From the NCBI GenBank assembly GCA_034401795.1, contig CM067370.1:66957188-67021187 (forward strand): a stretch of 64,000 bases of DNA, written 5' to 3'. A program made the translations under genes and the position numbers. The notes beneath the pieces were generated by a model that did no database searches, had not been told where the DNA came from, and worked only from the letters and a program-made list of their open reading frames with translations. The DNA is from Chaetoderma sp. LZ-2023a (Eukaryota > Mollusca > Caudofoveata > Chaetodermatida > Chaetodermatidae). This document shows positions 56,461 to 64,000 of this stretch, in pieces. How positions within the stretch are numbered: the first letter of the stretch is position 1; each line of letters opens with the position of its first letter.

Positions 56461-58401
56461 TTGAGTTCCACCGGCCTTAGGAGCCGGTCTTTGTTACCCA
56501 CAGGGCAGTATCATACAGGATCCGTCACTCCGAGACCGGAAGGTAACCAGCGTCATCATTCGTCATGCACTTGCGGCACAGCGAGTCGACATCAGACACT
56601 GGAACGGCCCGACACTACCCCGCGAGCTACAAGTGGCGCCTGATGTGGGGCCTGAAGAACATCATTGTTAACACGTAGGGAACTCACGCCCACACCATAT
56701 AGTGAGCTTAGTTCTATACCATCTCCATTTAGTGACGACTCCCTCGATCAGGAGGTAGCATCATACGATGGATTCTCAGCTCACATGCTCACCGACTATG
56801 CCAGAAATTCTTCAGCAGAATCAACAACGTCGCAATATAACCTGTTTTCGCCTGTCAGGGACGGCACCTTTCGGGATGCCTCGCAGGCAGGAACAAAGTT
56901 TAGAACCATATCGGACGTCCGTGACAGGCCAACTCCATCAGGGCCGAATCGTGGACGATCACGCCGAAGACCCGATTACAGGCATATACATAATCCTTCA
57001 GACTACTATCATTCACCCGTGTCTTCTACGGAGACCATATGGCCGGGTGACAATCCATATTACAGACAACCTCCTGCGCCGCCCCCTTCTAACGCAATGC
57101 TATACTCAAGGAGAACACTGCAGCATCATCGGGAGGAATCGGCACCACCTTTTCGCCGGTACATCAGTCATGCTACACACCACAACCGTCAGCTGACTGC
57201 ACCACCGCCATATGAGGAATATCAGTCCTCACCCCGGGAAGAACGTCCGCGTAATCTTCATAATATTCCGCCTCCCACCCATAGACCCATGCCAGTCTAT
57301 GGTTCTACAACAGGGCAGGATTCATTAAATTGGAGTATGCGTGTTCTCGCTCATCGGCATTGACGGGAAACACCACCACCACCTGCACAATGACCAGCCT
57401 CTGAATACTCGTCAGTCTCGCAAATACCACCACCACCCGGGTTTCAACCACTTCATTCTTCCCGTGGTCTTGGCCGAGTCATTCTCCCTCCCGAACTTAG
57501 TGGAGAAAATGACTGGACCAACTACAACATACCGTTCGAAATAATAAGTCGGACTAACCACTGGAATGATCAGCAAACGGGTAAATGTCTTGCCATAAAG
57601 CTTTCTGGAAAAGCCCTTCAAGTTCTTGCGGATCTCGGGACTGACTACACACCCACCTACACCCAATTGGAATGAGCATTAATGGAGCGATTTTGCGACA
57701 CAGCACTCAGAGAAACAAGTCGTCTTCAACTCAAAAATCTCCGACGACGCGCAGAGGAAACTCTCCCAGAGTTAGCTAGCCGAATCAGAAGGCTAGTCAC
57801 CCGTGCATATCCGAGTACCAACATAGATGGCGTACTACATCTACATCTAGACACTTTCATCGATGCATTGAGCGGTGAAACCACCCTGAATAAAAAGCTA
57901 TTTCTCGGCGACCATGGTAGTTAGGCCCAATTAATGGCAACCGCGGTCCGTATAGAAAACATTCTGGAGCGGGAAAAGAGTAGCCGACGCCAACTCCAAC
58001 CTATCAACGAGATAGGGGGTGCAGCTGTCGCCACGCCCACTGGTGCTCCCCCCCCCCGCCCCAGATCATCAACACCAACCGCACAAACATCACCACAACC
58101 AACTGTACAAAATTCCAATCAGAATCCAGCGCCTGGAGGAAGGGGGCATGCCCATAGATGAAGCTACAACGGGCCCCCCTGGCGCGGGAACCAGCGCAAC
58201 AATAACAATGGCAGCATGAAGGAATGCATAGATGAGATCAACAAACAGATCTCCATCTTAGCTAATTTAATGACCACACTCTGCACAAAACTTGCCACCA
58301 CACACTTTAGGACAATGAACACCACCAACACCGCACCGCCACCAAACACCTGTTACGGATGCGGTCAGCCAGGCCATTGGAGGGATCGGTGTCCTAACTA
58401 A
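56461..58401 (+). pseudogene. gag of a second LTR-type element, frame-broken
   Basis: Frame 56665-57363 (232 codons) codes a Pro/Ser/Tyr/Arg-rich N-terminal region. Frame 57682-57924 holds the capsid-like helix block (RLQLKNLRRRAEETLPELAS, then RIRRLVTRAYP), a common Gypsy gag signature. Frame 58216-58401 ends with a zinc knuckle (CYGCGQPGHWRDRC). Between them frames change and a TGA falls after 57363, so it is a pseudogene. It differs from the gag at 42757-44353 and lies on the opposite strand. Confidence 0.65.
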
Positions 58402-59760
58402 CCTCCCTCTACAATGTCTTCCCCTGACCGCAGCACACCGCAACCGGAGAAGCCATCAAACTCTTGAGGGAACCGAAAGGAGCATCACCTCGGTGCCCTT
58501 ATTCACTTCCCGGCTCAACAACAGTCGTCGTACATCGTTCGGTTGCCGACTATTACCAACCAAATTCAGCTTTTACACCTACACCTAAACGCACGGCGTC
58601 GCATATGTCGATGCCTACGATGCCTCCCACATCCGCAGCATCGCCATCTCCCTCTATCTCCGTACATAACAAGCCTTCTTTCCTTTGTAAAACGGCAGTA
58701 GTAGGTTGTAGCACCTCCGCTGAAACACGTTTTTGCAAGCACCACGTCCCGCCACCAAGACACTGAATCCTTGGTGTCCCTTGGTGGTATACAAAACACC
58801 GCCCCACACAACATCAACTCCCGCATCCACAGACAGCAGCGACTCAGGAGAAACGGTTCACTCCGCCTCATGGATTCGCAAACGCCGACATAGACGGGGA
58901 GAAACACGTCCCTGGCGGCATCACTGTTTCTTCTGTGCTTCACAAAATCATCCAATGAAGCATTGCAAGAAATGGCTCGCCTAGGTAGAGCTTATCCGTC
59001 TACGCTAATACTGCATACCCAGAAATAGCAACATTTCCATCATCACTGCTACCCCCAGTTCCGCCTTCACCGCCGCCCTCACAGCAGTGGCGATGACGGA
59101 CTGGCCCCTTCCTCACTCAGCCATCCACCACACTAAAAGGAGCAATTCGGAAACAGTCAGATTACATACAGAGTGATTCTGCTCCGACACCATTGTCATA
59201 GACAGCGTCATTGGAAACTCTTCCACAGGTACACCGCAAAGTAATATACAAGTGTGCCTGTCTGTTTAGCGGTGTTTCCACTAGTGCCACTGTTGACACT
59301 GGCACTTCAATCACGGTATTTAACAAGTGCTTGTATGAGAGCATCCCACCTCATAAAAAGCATCCCCTTAACCCTACAAACATCTACCTACAGACGGCCA
59401 CGGGAGCCATTTGGTCATCCAAATAGAGGAGATGCAATTCATACAGTAAGTTGGCATCGCCTCTATTCATAACGATGCCCTCCTTGGCTCTGATTTCCTC
59501 AGTGCCAGCGAAGCCATCATACATCGCAAACAACAGGAACTCGACATACATGGCCGACGAATTCCCTCTTGGACCGGCATCGTCATTATATGACACATGT
59601 GCTGTAATATTATCAAGTACCGCCACAGTTGAGCCGGGACAAGAACAAGTCACAAAATATTCATGTATTGATCTGTGCAGATTTTTCAAGCTGCCACATG
59701 AGATCCTTGATAGATCCTTGACAGACCAAACATACAGGTATGTACTTTTCTGACAGTGAA
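58402..59760 (+). pseudogene. Post-gag region with second zinc knuckle and aspartic protease fragment
   Basis: Frame 58733-58984 ends with a further CX2CX4HX4C knuckle (CFFCASQNHPMKHC) and a stop. Frame 59211-59426 contains a retroviral-type aspartic protease active site (SATVDTGTSITVFNKCLY, near 59278-59331). In a neighbouring frame GSDFLSAS at about 59485 fits the protease's C-terminal half. No reverse transcriptase follows; similarity ends by about 59760. The element is 3' truncated. Confidence 0.6.
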
Positions 59761-59860
59761 TGGCTAATTCTAAAAGAAAATGTCTGTGAAAGTCAAGTTG
59801 TATTAACAAAATGGTGCGGGATATAGTAGACAAAAAATCGAGTATCTCTCGATCAGAACA

Positions 59861-60181
59861 TTGCCAAAACAAGATAATTCATCAAAGAATCGTGTCCGTA
59901 TATACACAAACTCAAGCAATGATGAAAATCGCCTTCACCCAAAACTAATTGTCGACGAAGACCAGTGGCTTAAAGTAGAGACTGTTTTATGCAAAGTAGT
60001 AGAGCACAATCTTTTGCTTCTTGACGGTGAACTCTATCTCACAGTGACAGAAACTGAGATTAAAGTTACCTTACTCTTTCGAAACGGTAGCCCAAGTCAA
60101 GAGAATTCTGTGCAACACACTTTCTCACGTCAGCTTTCAAATAGAGGGCTTGCAATCGAAACAGTAGAAGCAGAAGATTAA
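59861..60181 (+). CDS. Unrecognised 106-codon ORF
   Basis: The frame opens MPKQDNSSKNRVRIYTNSSN, holds DEDQWLKVETVLCKVVEHNL and LLLDGELYLTVTETEIKVTL and ends ETVEAED. It is acidic toward the end, with alternating hydrophobic residues suggesting beta strands, and has no signal peptide or membrane segment. I cannot assign it. It lies between a retroelement protease fragment and a LINE, so it may belong to a mobile element, perhaps the one whose remains lie at 62560-63830. Confidence 0.35.
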   Translation: MPKQDNSSKNRVRIYTNSSNDENRLHPKLIVDEDQWLKVETVLCKVVEHNLLLLDGELYLTVTETEIKVTLLFRNGSPSQENSVQHTFSRQLSNRGLAIETVEAED

Positions 60182-60739
60182 GAACATAAGGCGATTTGCT
60201 GATTTTTAAAACATATAATCCATCTGACCAGTGTGGTTCTGAAAATAACTGATGTGGAATATCTTTCAGATAATTATTTGATTTTCTGATTAGGATTTCC
60301 GCATCACAAATTACTATGATACTTCTGACCTATTCCTATATCAAAAGGGGTATCTATTCAAGTTTTTACCCAACACTTGAATAGCGAAATATCATAACAT
60401 GCTTCTTCAGACTGCTACAGTTATATTCATAGCGGTGGAAGCCCACATGAACACAGCTGTTGAGCAATAATTTATAATTTCTCACCTATGTATGTATGAT
60501 TACTGTATTCTGCGGCTGTAGTAGTGGAAACATCCTACAGCTGCTATCAGTCCTTCGCTTTTGCCCACTGTGTCTTGTCCTGAGCCGAAATCCTTAGCTT
60601 CCTCAGGTCCATTCTTGACTTGAATGTACCGAGTCTTGCTTTCTTGAGGTCACCTCGTAGCACACTTAGCAGATTTATGCAATGACGTCCTCACCTATAG
60701 ATCTTATTATATCAAATCAAGGCGAAGAGACACTGTAGG
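60182..60739. other. Stretch without recognised features
   Basis: AT-rich sequence. No ORF, repeat or RNA gene was recognised. Confidence 0.4.
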
Positions 60740-62545
60740 CATCAGCATCCTAAGACATCATGGATAAATCATTACAGATTCTAAACAGAAAGCGGAGGCA
60801 TTGAGCGAACAATTCACATCAGTGTTCACCGGGGAAAATCTCAATAACTTCCCATCTAAACCATCCTCATAATACAACAGCCTCAGCAACATCACGATAA
60901 CATCACACAGAGTTGAAAAAGCATTGCAAAGACTGAAACCATTTACAGCAGCAGGCCCTGACCAAATTCCAGCAAGAATCCTCAAAGAAACATCTGGCCA
61001 AATAGCACCAATCCTTGCCTCTTTTTTCAACAATCGCTGAATCAGTCTACCATACCATCAGACTGGAGACAAGCCAACATCACACCAATCTTCAAAAAAG
61101 GAGACAATTACAGGCTTGTCTCACTAACATCTATTGTATACAAGTTACTAGAACACATCACAGCCAGCCAGATCATGCAACACCTAGACTCGAACGACAT
61201 ACTCCATCCAAACCAACATGGATTCCGATCCAAAAGATCATGTGAGGCTCAACTTACAACTCACAATTGATGACCTCGCCAAATGCCTAGACCAACGGAA
61301 ACAAGTTGATGTAGCAGTACTGGACTTCGCCAACGTGTTTAATAAGGTGCCACACAAGTGACTAGTCTCAAAACTACACCACTATGGCATATAAGGAGAC
61401 CTCCTTTGCTGGGTCGAGGACTTCCTCACCAACAGGCGCCAAAGTGTATTCCTTAATGGAGAATCATCCAACTCAACAGAGGTACTGTCTGGTGTTCCAC
61501 AAGGCTCAGTATTAGAACTGATTCTCTTCCTAGTATTCATTAATAATATTGCCGATGACAAAAACTCAACAATCAGACTCTTCGCAGATGACTGTCTTCT
61601 CTACCGCACCATCGAATCAAGTGAAGACCAACAGATTCTGCAAAAGGACCTGGACACACTTATGTCATGGACTGACACGTGGCAAATGGAGTTCAACGTA
61701 GCAAAGTGCAACATCCTAAAAGTCACCCAGCGTAGATCCAGCTACAGTACTCACTACATGATGCAAGATCAGATCCTAAAAGAGACCATATCAAACCCAT
61801 ACCTCGGGGTGGAGTTGGGCAGTAACATAAAATGGAACAAACATATCTCCAACTTCACAAGCTCAGCCCACAGAGTTCTTGGATTCCTCAACAGAAATCT
61901 TCATGGGTGCCCTCAATCAGTTCTTCTTCTTGCAATCAGTAAAGGAGCGGGCTTACCAGACACTAGTCAGGCCAAAACTGGAATACAGCTCTACAGTTTG
62001 GGTCCCACCAACAACAGATCTAAGCCACTCCATCGATGCTGTCCAGAGGAAAGCAGCAAGATTTGTGCTAGCTCGACCAGTCTACAAATATCCAAGACAG
62101 AGTGTTACCGACATGCTAACAAGCCTAGGATTGGAGTCACTCGCACAGAGAAGAAGAAAAACAAATGTAACATTCATGTACAAAATTATAAATGGCCATG
62201 TAGCAATACCACCCAAATACCATCCTCCGAATGCGTCAATATCCACCACCAGGCACACTCACTCACAAAAGCTACAGACAATCCAGACTAGCATCCAACA
62301 ACACCAGAGTTATTTTATTCCAAGAACTGTGCCGATCTGGAATGGCCTGGCTGACAGCAGCATCTCAGCACCGGATGTAGACACGTTCAAGAGCTACATC
62401 CGCGAGGTGACCATCTAAGCCTCCGCAATCACTGTAAATATGTATATAAACTGCTTTTATTCCTGAGACGGAGCGGTCACTAAGAAGTATATATTTTTTC
62501 TGTATTATTTAGCTAACCCTGGGTGTAAATAAATCATTCATACAT
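60740..62545 (+). mobile_element. Degraded LINE (Jockey-like RT), plus strand
   Basis: Plus-strand frames carry the RT: AAGPDQIPARILKETSGQIA near 60948, WRQANITPIFKKGDNYRLVS near 61060, [10 protein letters not shown] near 61485 and the catalytic IRLFADDCLLYRTI near 61572. The C-terminal part follows in frames 61662-62291 and 61879-62418 (VRPKLEYSSTVW, IDAVQRKAARFV, IPRTVPIWNGL). In-frame stops (for example near 61359 and 61392) and at least two frameshifts make it inactive. No endonuclease precedes it. It ends with a CATT-rich tail (ATTCATACATTCATTCAC) at about 62528-62545. It differs from the LINE at 3009-4756, which has FYADD and another C-terminus. Confidence 0.85.
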
Positions 62546-62559
62546 TCATTCACAAACTG

Positions 62560-63830
62560 AAGATCGCTTTTCTTCCCATGTCCTGAGAGACTTATCTGAT
62601 GTTACAGAGCCTGACAATCTGGATATAATTCTCTTTCTGAAAATGTGGAATTTCAAGAGGGTTTCAATATTGATCTCGATAAAAGTACTCCTAAAGCCGG
62701 ATTGGGTAGTGTAATTTATCCCAGAAGCTGGGTGACATTCAGGAAATGAGTCCGTCTAAAGGTGCCAAAGCTCCATGGTTAGACTTTAGAATGGTATTAT
62801 ACTATTAAGGATGTGGTTTTATTAACCAATAGCTTTGGTGTAAATATACCATTTGAATAATTTTTGAAGACGAGGATGTACTGAAAATAATATGTTTACA
62901 GTTTAGGAGAAGGCATTAAAAAAGAATCATTCACAGCTAAGAAGGACATACAGCGATATCAACATATCTGGAGATTCTTTACTAATGCGAATCCAAAAGA
63001 CAGAAAGAAAATTATAATACACGCTGACTCACTAATGATAAATACCATTTGCGAATGTTGTCTAAATCTCATTCACGGTAATATCAAGATCTCCAAGAAG
63101 CAACACAAAAAATTTTTCAAGCATAGAAGTGCACTGCGGAGACTGAGCAAAAAAAATTTATGAATTCCTAAAAAGAAGTAGATTTTACAGAGCGGTGGTT
63201 TTCTGCATTCGTAATTACCAGCTGTTCTAGGAAATGTTGCTCCTTTAATTGGAAGAATATGGTGGACCATGAAATAATGGAATATGATCAAAAGCTGGCA
63301 ATAATACCTTGCACACTAGTGAATAACATGCGAGAGGAAATGAAAGGAAATTCGTTAACTACAAATCTTTATTTACATAAAGCCATACAGCTTGATGATG
63401 AAATCCAAAACATTCTTGGTCGAAGTGATAGTCATCATTTATTCACAAGCATTACAAAAATTTAGATTGTATTACGAGCAATCTGGATTTCTATGTGTGG
63501 GACAACATATAGACCCGACTTTTCCAGAGGCGTTAATGAATATCTCTTCAGCTGAAGGGTGAACCATTGACAAAACAACCAGAGATTATCTGTCCAGAGA
63601 AGTGAAGAGGTGGCTGGTTTATTACCTAGAAAAACATGCACTAAAGGCGAAGGTTTGTAAACTATTCTACAAAACAAACTGAAGGAATTTCAGTTTGTTC
63701 CAAAAGCCAATATTGTTGATCTAGTTTCAGGAGTTGTCAGTTCTGTTTCATTTGGGAGAAAACGAGTTGTTTCAAAAGAGTGCTCTGAAGCAAAAGGTGA
63801 ATTTTCAACTTCCTAAATTCAATAAATATT
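62560..63830 (+). pseudogene. Broken small ORFs resembling Maverick/Polinton-type cargo
   Basis: At about 63018-63164 a frame reads SLMINTICECCLNLIHGN, then a Lys/Arg-rich helix ending LRRLSKKNL and a stop; a shifted frame continues with QSGGFLHSLI. A second frame at 63259-63465 contains IIPCTLVNNMREEM and LDDEIQNILGRSD. A third near 63680-63790 contains KANIVDLVSGVVSSVSFG. This order, a short basic protein with a GGFL stretch and then a coiled protein, recalls small genes found with Maverick/Polinton elements and related adintoviruses. No polymerase, integrase or capsid gene is visible here. The assignment is from recall of family style, so it is tentative. Confidence 0.4.
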
Positions 63831-64000
63831 CCATGACAAGTCGTTGGAAATGTTCAGCGAAAGAATGAAATTTAGGTGATTAGTTTAAGATAGAAATCTC
63901 TAAAAAAAATAAATACAAAAAGTGCACAGCGAAGGACGTTCCTTGACTTGACCCTGCCAATAAGCCACTCACGCAAATCAAACTGTCAATTTGTAACGCA

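Noticed and set aside
1..64000. tRNA or rRNA genes
   Set aside because: No complete cloverleaf or conserved rRNA stretch was seen; the tRNA-like stretch near 53300 fits a SINE better.

Overview
This is a eukaryotic, animal-type window: split genes with GT-AG introns, AATAAA polyadenylation, microsatellites, and dense interspersed repeats with LINE, LTR, DIRS, Penelope-like and piggyBac-like elements. The repeat flavour (long elements containing GGCCATCTTGGAT-type units and ending near GGCCCCTTGGGCCTCTTG) suggests a lophotrochozoan, most likely a mollusc; that is inference, not proof.

One host gene is clear. Six plus-strand exons between 1724 and 24778 encode 207 residues (624 nt including the stop, all phases consistent) of an Sds3-family protein, SUDS3, a subunit of the Sin3-histone deacetylase corepressor complex. 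The N-terminal exons lie upstream of the window. Its introns carry most of the repeats in the first 25 kb. Intron A-B holds a palindromic TTAA MITE, a 5'-truncated LINE and a GGCCATCTTGG element. Intron B-C holds more such elements and a tandem array rich in AGGTCA half-sites. Intron C-D (10.7 kb) holds an 83-bp minisatellite that starts inside exon C, then a GGCCATCTTGG element split by a MITE and cut by a DIRS-like retrotransposon, which is itself split by a second DIRS-like element with an intact tyrosine recombinase. Intron E-F holds a perfect 77-bp-arm palindrome. The window starts inside the recombinase of another DIRS-like element.

From 24.9 to 36.3 kb there is no recognisable host gene: a (CTA)n tract, a GGCCATCTTGG element split by a Penelope-like fragment flanked by a 15-bp direct repeat, two different tandem-array repeats, and a decayed DIRS-like relic. 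From 36353 to 45874 lies a full-length minus-strand Gypsy-type LTR retrotransposon with LTRs that differ little, a pol frame broken by in-frame stops, and a possible extra ORF region in the env position.

From 45.9 to 64 kb: unannotated DNA, another tandem-array repeat (48-49.3 kb), a further GGCCATCTTGG element (50.6-52.8 kb), a candidate tRNA-derived SINE, a 35-45-bp minisatellite, a plus-strand gag-protease fragment of a second LTR-type element, an unrecognised 106-codon ORF, a degraded plus-strand LINE and, at the right edge, broken ORFs that resemble small genes carried by Maverick/Polinton-type elements. Apart from SUDS3, nearly everything identified is mobile or repetitive. All calls rest on reading the sequence; no database search was done.
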